A DNA stretch of 64,000 bases, taken from the NCBI GenBank assembly GCA_902482035.1, contig CABSYW010000002.1, positions 1 to 64,000 on the forward strand, read 5' to 3'. Below, in pieces: positions 51,800 to 59,506 of this stretch. Each line of letters starts with the position of its first letter. Within the stretch, counting starts at the first letter, position 1. The stretch is from an uncultured Collinsella sp. (GTDB lineage Bacteria; Actinomycetota; Coriobacteriia; Coriobacteriales; Coriobacteriaceae). The notes below the pieces were generated by a model. That model saw only the letters and a list, made by a program, of their open reading frames with translations, did no database searches and was not told where the DNA came from. The position numbers and the translations under genes were made by a program.

Positions 51800-52043
51800 G
51801 AGGGCTGTGGTCAAAAAAGGGCAAATATGAGTACTGCTACCTGTTTAGTAGCAGCGATTTTGATCACTTCAGGAACTATTCAACGTTCCACTCGTCCGCA
51901 GACGACGTTATTTCTCCTCATATGTTCAATAAAAGTAGCTCCTAATGGGAACAAATCTCATCAGGAGCTACTATTTATAGCAAAGTAAATGCAACCATAA
52001 TGGCAACAGTACTCATATTTGCCCTTTTTTGACCACGACCCTC
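51800..52043. mobile_element. MITE-like element with about 40-bp terminal inverted repeats
   Basis: The ends at about 51800-51840 and 52004-52043 are inverted copies. Twenty-eight bases are perfect, including GGTCAAAAAAGGGCAAATA, and the match continues outward with a few mismatches. The interior (about 165 bp) has no coding potential and contains a stem AGTAGCTCCT (51934-51943) / AGGAGCTACT (51963-51972). Non-coding length and long terminal repeats fit a non-autonomous transposable element. No transposase with such ends is present in the window. Confidence 0.7.
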
Positions 52044-52139
52044 CAGAATAGTCGCTGAGAACGACACTAAATGACAAAATCCGGCACTTGGACGTTCTTA
52101 TATGAGTAGCCATTGAAGGACACCTAACGACTACTCCCA

Positions 52140-52162
52140 TTCGCGACACACTGTGTCGCGAA
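52140..52162. repeat. 11-bp perfect palindrome TTCGCGACACA-C-TGTGTCGCGAA
   Basis: Perfect dyad with one central base. It could be an operator or a terminator without T tract. Its function is unknown. Confidence 0.5.
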
Positions 52163-52248
52163 TTAAGCTGGTCTCACCACCGAAGACCAGTGAAAGCTCC
52201 TGGCCAGAATCTCGATAGTTTGTTAAAGTGCCCCCCTCTGCAAGTTCA

Positions 52249-52260
52249 ATGAGCGCTCAT
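52249..52260. promoter_or_regulatory. Second copy of the ATGAGCGCTCAT palindrome
   Basis: Identical to 5819-5830. It lies 180 bases upstream of the antitoxin-like gene. Confidence 0.4.
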
Positions 52261-52356
52261 GTTCCAAACTGAAAAATGAAGAAATATCGAAGCCGTCAAT
52301 GCTCATTTTCTATCGAACAGGCAGGTCAAAACAAGCTAATTAGCCCGATAAACTGC

Positions 52357-52387
52357 TTGTATGTTTGTCTACAAAATTGTATACAAA
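52357..52387 (+). promoter_or_regulatory. Promoter and overlapping operator of the antitoxin-like gene
   Basis: A -35 TTGTAT (52357-52362) and -10 TATACA (52380-52385) are 17 bp apart. An inverted repeat TTTGTCTAC-N6-GTATACAAA (52364-52387, one mismatch) overlaps them. Ribbon-helix-helix antitoxins repress their own operon through such sites. Confidence 0.65.
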
Positions 52388-52439
52388 AAGAGAATCCGAG
52401 AAGTGACGCTCGACATTATGTCGATCGATAGGAGGCGCC

Positions 52440-52706
52440 ATGGATGCTAAGCAGCTCGAAAAGATAATGGGGTTTGCCCCCGGAGAGTTGAAGAACGCCG
52501 CGGAAGCCTACGAAAAAGATGAGTGGCCGAAGGGTCGCACCATCAAGCTGGGAAGGCCGTCGATCTCCGATGAGCCGAGCGTCGTTATATCAGCACGTGT
52601 GGGCGAATCGATTCTTGAGGCGTTTGACGAAAAAGCCAAACGCCATGGGCAAACGCGCACGGAACGGCTCAGGGAACTCGTAACACTTGATGCAATGATT
52701 GCCTAG
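52440..52706 (+). CDS. Ribbon-helix-helix antitoxin-like protein without a partner toxin
   Basis: An 88-residue protein whose C-terminal half (SVVISARVGESILEAFDEKA, then RTERLRELV) resembles a ribbon-helix-helix DNA-binding domain, and whose N-terminal half is a charged helix with GFAPGELKN. Such proteins are commonly the antitoxin of type II systems. AGGAGG precedes the ATG, and its promoter carries a matching palindrome. No toxin follows; the next 150 bases contain only repeats. It is an orphan antitoxin or a stand-alone regulator. Base composition and repeats suggest horizontal origin. Confidence 0.72.
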   Translation: MDAKQLEKIMGFAPGELKNAAEAYEKDEWPKGRTIKLGRPSISDEPSVVISARVGESILEAFDEKAKRHGQTRTERLRELVTLDAMIA

Positions 52707-52730
52707 GCACCGCTCCCCCACCGACCCAAA

Positions 52731-52787
52731 CATGTACGTCAGCATCCAAAGTCGACATTTTTCGACATCTTTGGATGCTGGTGTACA
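52731..52787. repeat. Palindromic repeat family D, copy 2 (right edge of island)
   Basis: Same core as copy 1 with a few substitutions, same orientation of the loop, followed by TTTTTT. It can act as terminator of the antitoxin-like gene. Confidence 0.8.
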
Positions 52788-52799
52788 GTTTTTTGCTAC

Positions 52800-52858
52800 A
52801 TAGTCGTTGGGGACGTCCTTAAATGACTAGTCGTTAAAGAACGTCCCCAATGACTAGC
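52800..52858. repeat. Palindromic repeat family C, copy 3 (end of the dus gene)
   Basis: Arms around GTTGGGGACGTCCTT and AAAGAACGTCCCCAA. It abuts the stop codon of the dihydrouridine synthase gene at 52858. Confidence 0.75.
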
Positions 52859-53811
52859 TAGCCGTGGAAGCGGGCTATGGGTGCAAGTGGCTGCTCGCGA
52901 AAGACGCGCTCGACGGCGGCGCGGTATTCGTCGACCTTTTTGGTCTTACGTACGAGCTTGTGAACGGTAGTGGGGTCGACGAAAGCGCACTTGGCGTAGA
53001 ACCACCACTCCTTCATACGAAAGACCGCGTTGCCGCCGATCTCTTCTGCATAGGCCGCAAACAGTGTGTCGTGAAAGCGCTGCAGCTCAGCAGCCGTGGC
53101 AGCAGGACCGCCCTTAACCATGCGAGCCAGAGCGGGGTTCGCGAGCAGGCCACGCCCCAGCATCACATGGCGCGTGCCGGGATAGGCCTCCACCAGCGCG
53201 TCCATATCCTCAAGATCAAAAATGTCGCCGTTGTATGCCACCGGAAACGGTGCCCGCTCCAACGTCTCGCCATAAAACTCTTTGCGCGGGGAGCCCGTAT
53301 AGCGATCCTTCTGTACACGCGGATGCACGATCAGTTCTGCCAGCGGCATGCGACAGTACAGTTCGAGCACGCGCTCGTATTCGTCGTCGTTCTCCAGCCC
53401 CAGCCTGGTTTTTACCGACACCGGCAACGGCGAACGTTCGCACACGTCACTCAAGAACACCTCGAGCTCATCGAGATTGTGCAGGAAACCCGAGCCCTTG
53501 CCCTTGGCGACAACCGTCCCCGAGGGACAACCCAGGTTAAGGTTGACTTCGCGATAGCCCATGTCGGCGAGCACCTGCGCCGCCCACACAAACTCGTCCG
53601 CATTCTTGGACATAAGCTGGGGGACGACATTTAGCCCTTGGTTGTTAGCTGGATCGACTTCCTTGAACGCCTTGCCGCCAAAGCGGTTTCCCACCCGCGG
53701 TGGCGGCAAAAACGGCGTGTAATAGCAATCGAGCGCACCGAAGCACTCCGCATGCACGCGACGGAACACATGCCCGGTAATCCCCTCCATAGGGGCCAAC
53801 GATAGAATCAT
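52858..53811 (-). CDS. tRNA-dihydrouridine synthase
   Basis: A 317-residue flavin enzyme that reduces uridine to dihydrouridine in tRNA. LAPMEGITGHVFRRV, the catalytic Cys in LNLGCPSG, VSVKTRLG, HPRVQKDRYTG and VMLGRGLLANP (FMN phosphate loop) are conserved. Size fits the DusC/DusB group; the exact target site is not assignable. The stop codon overlaps a family C repeat. It lies 53 bases upstream in coordinates of the giant ABC gene, on the same strand. Confidence 0.9.
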   Translation of the reverse strand: MILSLAPMEGITGHVFRRVHAECFGALDCYYTPFLPPPRVGNRFGGKAFKEVDPANNQGLNVVPQLMSKNADEFVWAAQVLADMGYREVNLNLGCPSGTVVAKGKGSGFLHNLDELEVFLSDVCERSPLPVSVKTRLGLENDDEYERVLELYCRMPLAELIVHPRVQKDRYTGSPRKEFYGETLERAPFPVAYNGDIFDLEDMDALVEAYPGTRHVMLGRGLLANPALARMVKGGPAATAAELQRFHDTLFAAYAEEIGGNAVFRMKEWWFYAKCAFVDPTTVHKLVRKTKKVDEYRAAVERVFREQPLAPIARFHG

Positions 53812-53836
53812 CTACTCTTCTCTCATATCAACGAAC

Positions 53837-53863
53837 GTGACAAAGGGACTGTCCCTTTGTCAC
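53837..53863. repeat. Palindromic repeat family B, copy 4 (end of the giant ABC gene)
   Basis: Perfect arms GTGACAAAGGGAC (53837-53849) and GTCCCTTTGTCAC (53851-53863) with one central base. It lies one base from the ABC stop codon. Confidence 0.8.
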
Positions 53864-53864
53864 A

Positions 53865-56800
53865 TTATTCGGAGCGCAGGGCCTCTACGGGATCTTTTTT
53901 GGATGCACTGCGGGCCGGTAGCAAACCGGCGACGACCGTTAGCAGCACCGAAATCGCGATGAGCACCAGCGCATCCTGCACGGGCAGGCTCATCAGGTTG
54001 GGGACCTGTTTGGCCGCAAGCGCCCATGCATTGACCGGGAAGCTCACGAGCACCACGACGACAACGGCAAAGACACCGGCGATGAGGCCCTCGATAAAGG
54101 TCTCGGCGTTGAACACGTTTGCCACGTTGCGCTTCGACGCACCGATCGCGCGTAGGATGCCGATCTCCTTCTTGCGCTCCAGTACGCTGATGTACGTGAT
54201 GATGCCGATCATGATGGAGCTCACCACCAGACTGATACTCACGAATGCGATGAGCACCAAGCTGATGGTGTTCACGATGTCGGTCACCGAACCCATGATG
54301 ATGCCCATGTAGTCGGTGTACGAAATTGCCCGATCATCGTGGCCAGCGGCTTTGACCTGCTTGTTGTACGCATCGATGTGATCGAGTACGCGCTCCTTGG
54401 CCTCAAAGTCGCGCGGGAAAATCTTGACCGAGATGGGGTCCGCCTCGTCCGCATAACCCAACGTGGTCAGATTGTTGTCGTAGGTGAGCTTCGAAGCCTT
54501 GGCATAGCTCATCATGAGCGAACTCAGGTCCTCGGCGTCCATGTTGAAATAGATGGCACGAGCAAAGGCGCTCGCATCCACGTGCATGGCGCTCGCCAGG
54601 TTGGCAAAACTCGAAGACATCTGCGTCGCCATCTGGTCCATAAGCCCCGCTGTGCCCGCCTTGAGCTGGGACGATACCGTCGACGCTATCTGCTCGCTGA
54701 TTACCTTCATCACCTGATCCATAGCCTGCTGCAGATACGGAGCCAGCTGCTTTTGCACATAGTCGGTCATCGCCTGCTGCAGGCGCTCGGCCAGGACATC
54801 GCCGCCGAGCGCCTTCAATTGAGCCAGGCATTGCTGGGCTGCGGCATCATGCTCAAGATACGCCGAGAATGCGGCAGCAAGCTTTGACGCATCCTTAAGT
54901 TCTTCGGGCGTCAGCGCCTTAAACTGTTCCGACTGCATAAAGCCCGTGAACAGCTGGTTGGCGAGCGCCCCCACTTGCTGCATCTGCTCGGGTGTAAGCT
55001 CCAACCCATCGAAGACACCCGAGAAATCGGGAGCTGGCGCCTTAGACATGATGTCGCTGAGGTCGATGTCCTTGCCAACGCCCGAAAGGTCAATGTCCAG
55101 CCCCGACAGATCGATGCCAGAAAGGTCCATACCACCGGCTGCACCCGAGAGCGCAGATGTATCGAACGAAAACGCACTCTTCAGCGCCGCCTCGTCCACA
55201 CTGAACATGCTGCCCAGATCCACGCCTTGTTTGGCCTCGCCTTGCAGCTCGTCGAAGGTTTTGCCCGTAAAGACATCCGTCTCGGGGTGGTCGAGTTGCT
55301 CCTGCACAATCTGCGAATCGGCGGCGCGCTCCATAAGCTGGCGAGTCAGCGCATGCGTATAGGCAATGCCCGGAGACAGCGCACTCGCATTGGCCGTCTC
55401 GTTAGGTCGCACCACGCCCACAATGTGCACGTCAATACCGTCGGCAACCTTGGCAGCCATAAAGTCGGCGTCGTCAGACATGTCGGTCCACATGCCGGTC
55501 TCTTCGTTTTTGCGATAGGCATCGGCCGGCGACAGCACATTAAACGTCGTGGACAACGCATCATCGTAGGTAAAGTCGGCGCCGGTCTCGGGCGTCTCGA
55601 TCTTACCGTCGGCCGTCATGGCACTGTTTACCAGATCGTTGAGCTCATCGATATCCAGCGCACCGATGCTGTAGAGCGTATAGTCGCCCACCGTACCGCG
55701 GCTCGAAAGCACCATCACGGCTTCGTTGGCAGACGTGGGCCAATGACCGGCGACGACATCGTACTGGCTGTCGAGCAGGCTCTGGTCGTCAATCATCTCG
55801 TTAAAGACCGAGGTTCCCATGGATTCCATGCTCACCGTTGCCGCCGAGCTCGCGCCTCCGCTCATTGCCTCGGTCATAGCGTTGGGAACAAGTCGGACGG
55901 GCTTCTCATCGCCCTTACCCGCACGATAGACAACCGGCGTCACGCCGTAGCCGTACTGGATGGCGTTGACCTCTTTGTCGATACCGTCGCCACCGGCATC
56001 GAGCCATGCCTTAAAGCTCGTCATGTCGTTGGACTTAACGCTCGCAAACATATCCTTTACGGCCGTAACCACGGGAATTTTATCGGTTCCCTGAGCCTTG
56101 CCGCCGGCACTGTCGTCGGACGAATCCACATTTTCTGGCGAGTCATCATCCGCAGCCCCCTGTCCGCCCATCATGGACGACAGGTCGTAATCCTGCTTGG
56201 AAATGGTGAGCGGGTAGCTCGAGAGCGTATCCTCCTCGACCTTTTTGATGTAGCCGTTTACGCCATTGGACAGCGCCAGAATCGCCGCGATACCGATAAT
56301 GCCAATCGAGCCCGCAAAGGCAGTCATGGCCGTACGGCCCTTCTTGGTCATGAGGTTTCGAGCAGAAAGCCCCAGCGCCGTCACAAAGCTCATCGAGGTT
56401 TTGCGCGTGGGCTTGGCCTCGCGACGCGCGGCCTTTGCTACATCAAAGGGGTCGGAATCGTCGGTGATCTTGCCGTCCGCCAGGTTGACAATGCGCGTGG
56501 CATATTGGTACGCCAGCTCGGGATTGTGCGTGACCATGATGACCAGGCGGTCGCGCGCCACGTCCTTGAGCAGGTCCATGACCTGTACGGATGTCGTTGA
56601 ATCCAAAGCGCCGGTCGGCTCGTCTGCCAGCACAATCTCGGGATCGTTGATCAGGGCGCGGGCAATGGCCACGCGCTGCATCTGTCCACCCGAAAGCTGG
56701 CTCGGGCGCTTGTTCACGTGCTCGCCCAAACCAACTGCCTCGAGCGCCTTGCGTGCACGCTGGCGGCGCTCGGCATGGCCCACACCCGTAAGCGTCAGCG

Positions 56801-57119
56801 CTAGCTCAACGTTTTCCAAGATGGTCTGATGCGGAATGAGGTTATAGCTCTGGAACACAAAGCCGATGCGGTTGTTGCGGTAGGCATCCCAATCGCGATC
56901 GTGAAAGTCTTTGGTCGAAATACCGTCGATCAGCAGGTCGCCAGAATCGAAATGATCGAGCCCACCGATAACGTTGAGCATCGTGGTTTTACCCGACCCC
57001 GAAGGTCCCAGAATGGCCACGAACTCGTTGTCGCGAAAAGCCAGGCTCACGCTGTCGAGCGCCACCTGCGTAAACGACTGCGTGACGTACCTTTTGCAAA
57101 TACCTTTGAGCTCCAGCAT
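53865..57119 (-). CDS. Giant MacB-like ABC transporter: ATPase fused to FtsX-type permease
   Basis: A 1084-residue fusion. Residues 1-225 are a LolD/MacB-type ATPase (Walker A GPSGSGKT 38-45; LSGGQMQRVAIARAL; IVLADEPTGALD). One helix near 275 is followed by a very large extracytoplasmic region (about 300-880) and the last three FtsX helices (about 930-1080) with LRAIGASKRNVANVF. MacB proteins are about 650, so some 400 residues are extra. The outer region includes an Asp-Leu-Ser repeat and a long Ala/Gln-rich helical part. Such mechanotransmission ABC proteins extrude peptides or signal to cell-wall enzymes. The ATG at 57119 follows GAGAGG. Confidence 0.9.
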   Translation of the reverse strand: MLELKGICKRYVTQSFTQVALDSVSLAFRDNEFVAILGPSGSGKTTMLNVIGGLDHFDSGDLLIDGISTKDFHDRDWDAYRNNRIGFVFQSYNLIPHQTILENVELALTLTGVGHAERRQRARKALEAVGLGEHVNKRPSQLSGGQMQRVAIARALINDPEIVLADEPTGALDSTTSVQVMDLLKDVARDRLVIMVTHNPELAYQYATRIVNLADGKITDDSDPFDVAKAARREAKPTRKTSMSFVTALGLSARNLMTKKGRTAMTAFAGSIGIIGIAAILALSNGVNGYIKKVEEDTLSSYPLTISKQDYDLSSMMGGQGAADDDSPENVDSSDDSAGGKAQGTDKIPVVTAVKDMFASVKSNDMTSFKAWLDAGGDGIDKEVNAIQYGYGVTPVVYRAGKGDEKPVRLVPNAMTEAMSGGASSAATVSMESMGTSVFNEMIDDQSLLDSQYDVVAGHWPTSANEAVMVLSSRGTVGDYTLYSIGALDIDELNDLVNSAMTADGKIETPETGADFTYDDALSTTFNVLSPADAYRKNEETGMWTDMSDDADFMAAKVADGIDVHIVGVVRPNETANASALSPGIAYTHALTRQLMERAADSQIVQEQLDHPETDVFTGKTFDELQGEAKQGVDLGSMFSVDEAALKSAFSFDTSALSGAAGGMDLSGIDLSGLDIDLSGVGKDIDLSDIMSKAPAPDFSGVFDGLELTPEQMQQVGALANQLFTGFMQSEQFKALTPEELKDASKLAAAFSAYLEHDAAAQQCLAQLKALGGDVLAERLQQAMTDYVQKQLAPYLQQAMDQVMKVISEQIASTVSSQLKAGTAGLMDQMATQMSSSFANLASAMHVDASAFARAIYFNMDAEDLSSLMMSYAKASKLTYDNNLTTLGYADEADPISVKIFPRDFEAKERVLDHIDAYNKQVKAAGHDDRAISYTDYMGIIMGSVTDIVNTISLVLIAFVSISLVVSSIMIGIITYISVLERKKEIGILRAIGASKRNVANVFNAETFIEGLIAGVFAVVVVVLVSFPVNAWALAAKQVPNLMSLPVQDALVLIAISVLLTVVAGLLPARSASKKDPVEALRSE

Positions 57120-57264
57120 GGACGGCAACCTCTCCCACGCGGGCGCACTTGCCCGCTCTTCCCCGCCGTTCGTATTCGACGCGTTTGTCCTACTCTATCC
57201 CCATTTTTTGCCGGAGCCAGTGAGGAATGTAACGAACGGCGCCAAAAAACGAACGGGATGGTGC

Positions 57265-57293
57265 CCAAAAGAAGAGGTCCCGAGCGGGACCTC
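57265..57293 (-). terminator. Terminator of the redox operon
   Basis: On the minus strand GAGGTCCC (57293-57286) pairs with GGGACCTC (57281-57274), followed by TTCTTTT. It is 80 bases after the redoxin stop codon. Confidence 0.75.
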
Positions 57294-57373
57294 AAAATGG
57301 TGGAGATTATCTTGAAAGGCAGCAGACTACTTCGCACAGCGACACACGATCCTCGCTATGCTTTACGCGGTTT

Positions 57374-58345
57374 TTACTGCTCGCTATTCGCAATCGCCTG
57401 GTCGATAAGCGTGTCGAGTGCTGCGCGCTGCTCGGCGGAGCTGATGGCTCCCACGATTGGATCCCCTACGATGTTGCCATTCTGATCGATGACATACGTT
57501 GTCGGGAACGAGAACAAATTTGACGTAAACTTACCGGCCTCGCTATCCGACTTGAACCAGATGTTCTTATATGTCACGCCCTTCTTGCTCAGCACGTCCT
57601 TGGCATCTGCAATCTCGCCCTTGTTGCCATCGAGCGTAAAGGAATTGACGCCCACGACCTGGCCGCCCTTCTCGGCAAGCTCCTGATTCAGTTTCTCAAG
57701 ATCGCCCAACTCACCCACGCACGGCTTGCAAGTGGTGAACCAGAAGTTCATGACGGTAACCTTGTTCTTAGAGAACAGCTCGTCGCTGCTCACGTCGTTG
57801 CCGTCCAGGTCCTTGCCCGTAAAGCTGGGGAACTTCGTCGCCTCGCTCGAAGCATTGGCACCAGCCGTCATGCCAGCGGTCGAAGCGTCGACGCTCTCGC
57901 CTGCGCTCGGCGTGCTTCCACAGCCGGGGAACTCCTTCTCCAAGCTCTCGAGCTTGTCCTCGATTTCCTTGATCTGCTGCGCACCGGCCTTGAGCGTCTT
58001 AAGCTCATCCGCCGTAAACTCATCCTTGGCGCCGTCGATGGTCTTGAGCAAGAAATCGCCGTAATTGCTGCCGTCCTCAATCATTGTCGAGTCTTTATTT
58101 GCCGCATTGAATACCTTTTCCCACAGCGCGTTATCACTCGAAAAGATCTCGTTCTCCTTCTGCATGAGCTTCGCATACAGCTCGGCGGCCTCGTCGGCAT
58201 TGGCCGGCTTCTGCGCAGTGAGTTCTGCGATCTTAGGATCGGAGCTCGCAGATTCGCTCACATTGCCACCGGGCGCCGAACATGCCACAAGGCACAAGGC
58301 CAATACCGGCACCATAAACAGGGCCGCAATCTTAGAAAGCTTCAT
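57374..58345 (-). CDS. Extracytoplasmic redoxin (TlpA/ResA-like) lipoprotein
   Basis: A 323-residue lipoprotein. The lipobox ends at Cys22 (LVAC). A helical region (about 35-140) precedes a thioredoxin-fold domain with the redox pair Cys206-Lys-Pro-Cys209 (FWFTTCKPC), the cis-Pro in FSFPTTYVID, and a TlpA-like order. The extra helical region is not in classic TlpA. It should reduce or carry electrons outside the membrane. ATG 58345 is chosen because GGAGGA lies six bases before; the ATG at 58351 is too close. It follows the 4Fe-4S gene after 29 bases, so the proteins likely form one electron chain. Confidence 0.88.
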   Translation of the reverse strand: MKLSKIAALFMVPVLALCLVACSAPGGNVSESASSDPKIAELTAQKPANADEAAELYAKLMQKENEIFSSDNALWEKVFNAANKDSTMIEDGSNYGDFLLKTIDGAKDEFTADELKTLKAGAQQIKEIEDKLESLEKEFPGCGSTPSAGESVDASTAGMTAGANASSEATKFPSFTGKDLDGNDVSSDELFSKNKVTVMNFWFTTCKPCVGELGDLEKLNQELAEKGGQVVGVNSFTLDGNKGEIADAKDVLSKKGVTYKNIWFKSDSEAGKFTSNLFSFPTTYVIDQNGNIVGDPIVGAISSAEQRAALDTLIDQAIANSEQ

Positions 58346-58374
58346 AGTCATTCCTCCGTTTTGTCGAAGCTTGT

Positions 58375-59277
58375 TTACTTTTTATCGGCGGTCAAGGGAA
58401 GCTTTTCCGCCGACACATCCAGGCCATAGCGATAGCTGATGGCATCGACAGGACAGGCCCCGATGCACTTTCCGCACCGGATACATTCGGCATGATTGGG
58501 CGCGCGGACCACATCAACGTCCATCTGACAAACCCTTGAACACTTGCCGCACGAGACACATTTGCATGCGTCAACCCGAATCCCCAGTAGGGACACCCTA
58601 TTCATGAGCGCATAGAATGCGCCAAGTGGACAAATCCATTTGCAGAAGGGGCGATAGAACAAAACGCTCAGCACTACCACGGCAATGAGAACGGCAAGTT
58701 TCCAGGTAAAGAGCTGCCCCAGCGCAGATCGAATGCCGGCGTTGGAAATGGCCAGCGGAATGGCGCCCTCGAGCACACCCTGTGGACAGATGTACTTACA
58801 AAAGAACGGGTCGCCCATGCCCACGTCGTTAACCACCAAGACGGGCAGCAGTACCACGGCAAACAGCAGCACGACGTACTTGATGTACGTGAGCGGCTTG
58901 AGCTTTTTCGTGGAGAACTTTTTGCCGGGAATCTTATGAAGCAGCTCCTGCAGCCAGCCAAACGGGCACAGAAAGCCGCATACAAAGCGTCCCAGCAGCA
59001 CGCCGAGCAAAATGAGCGTACCGGTAACATAGTAAGAAAAGTTGAACTTGGATGAACCTACCACCGACTGGAACGACCCGATGGGGCACGCACCCGATGC
59101 CGCGGGGCACGAATAGCAATTAAGTCCAGGTACGCAGACTGTTTTTCCCGCGCCCTGATAGATGCCGCCTTTGGCAAAGTTTGGCAGGTGAATGTTGGTG
59201 ACCAGCGTCGCCGCTGCCTGAATGAATCCGCGAAATCGGGCCAAAACATGCGACGCAGTGTTTTCTCTTTTATCCAA
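58375..59277 (-). CDS. NapH/YccM-like membrane protein with two 4Fe-4S clusters
   Basis: A 300-residue protein with about five hydrophobic segments. Four cysteine pairs near the membrane (Cys100/104, 160/164, 212/216 and C48/54/57/64) match the NapH-type CxxxCP pattern. Two ferredoxin motifs end it: Cys240-x2-243-x2-246-x3-250 and Cys265-x2-268-x2-271-x3-275-P. It can move electrons from the cytoplasm across the membrane, plausibly to the redoxin. Start is uncertain: TTG 59277 with GGAG ten bases upstream, overlapping the upstream peptide's stop, fits better than the open frame running to 59364. Confidence 0.85.
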   Translation of the reverse strand: MDKRENTASHVLARFRGFIQAAATLVTNIHLPNFAKGGIYQGAGKTVCVPGLNCYSCPAASGACPIGSFQSVVGSSKFNFSYYVTGTLILLGVLLGRFVCGFLCPFGWLQELLHKIPGKKFSTKKLKPLTYIKYVVLLFAVVLLPVLVVNDVGMGDPFFCKYICPQGVLEGAIPLAISNAGIRSALGQLFTWKLAVLIAVVVLSVLFYRPFCKWICPLGAFYALMNRVSLLGIRVDACKCVSCGKCSRVCQMDVDVVRAPNHAECIRCGKCIGACPVDAISYRYGLDVSAEKLPLTADKK

Positions 59278-59416
59278 TTCCGATACACTCCAAGCACAGC
59301 CTAATCGCTTTGGCCAGCACGGCATCCGCCTCGCCACGCATAACACCAAAGCACACCATGGCAATTCCGACGATCAACAAAGCGACCTGTACCACGGGTT
59401 TTACCGCTTTGAACAA
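59270..59416 (-). CDS. CD1871A-type CxxC membrane peptide, 48 residues
   Basis: A TTG start at 59416 has a strong AAAGGAG eight bases upstream and the frame closes at TAA 59270. The peptide has one transmembrane helix (about 8-25: VVQVALLIVGIAMVCFG), then a conserved tail with AKAIRLCLECIGIG. The CLECIGIG ending matches the CD1871A family of tiny CxxC proteins, found beside 4Fe-4S and redoxin genes in anaerobes. Its stop overlaps the 4Fe-4S gene start by eight bases, so they are translated together. The CxxC pair could carry electrons or bind a cluster. It is too short to be found by length cut-offs. Confidence 0.8.
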   Translation of the reverse strand: MFKAVKPVVQVALLIVGIAMVCFGVMRGEADAVLAKAIRLCLECIGIG

Positions 59417-59506
59417 CCCAACCACTCCTTTCGTTACGCGACCATTGGACCATATCGACTATAAAATCCGTGTTAAGCGCGATTTGAAATGTGCAAGGAG
59501 ACTGTT

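Larger units (their letters stand above)
51706..52439. other. Low-GC island without a recognisable gene besides a MITE-like element
   Basis: Base composition is visibly more AT-rich than in the flanks. It holds the MITE-like element (51800-52043), palindrome TTCGCGACACA-C-TGTGTCGCGAA (52140-52162), palindrome ATGAGCGCTCAT (52249-52260), and degenerate family C pieces near 52100. Short open frames across it lack ribosome-binding sites. I support no gene here. Confidence 0.5.

Noticed and set aside
51743..52149. Short open frames on both strands across the MITE-like element
   Set aside because: They lie in the inverted repeats and non-coding core and lack Shine-Dalgarno sequences.
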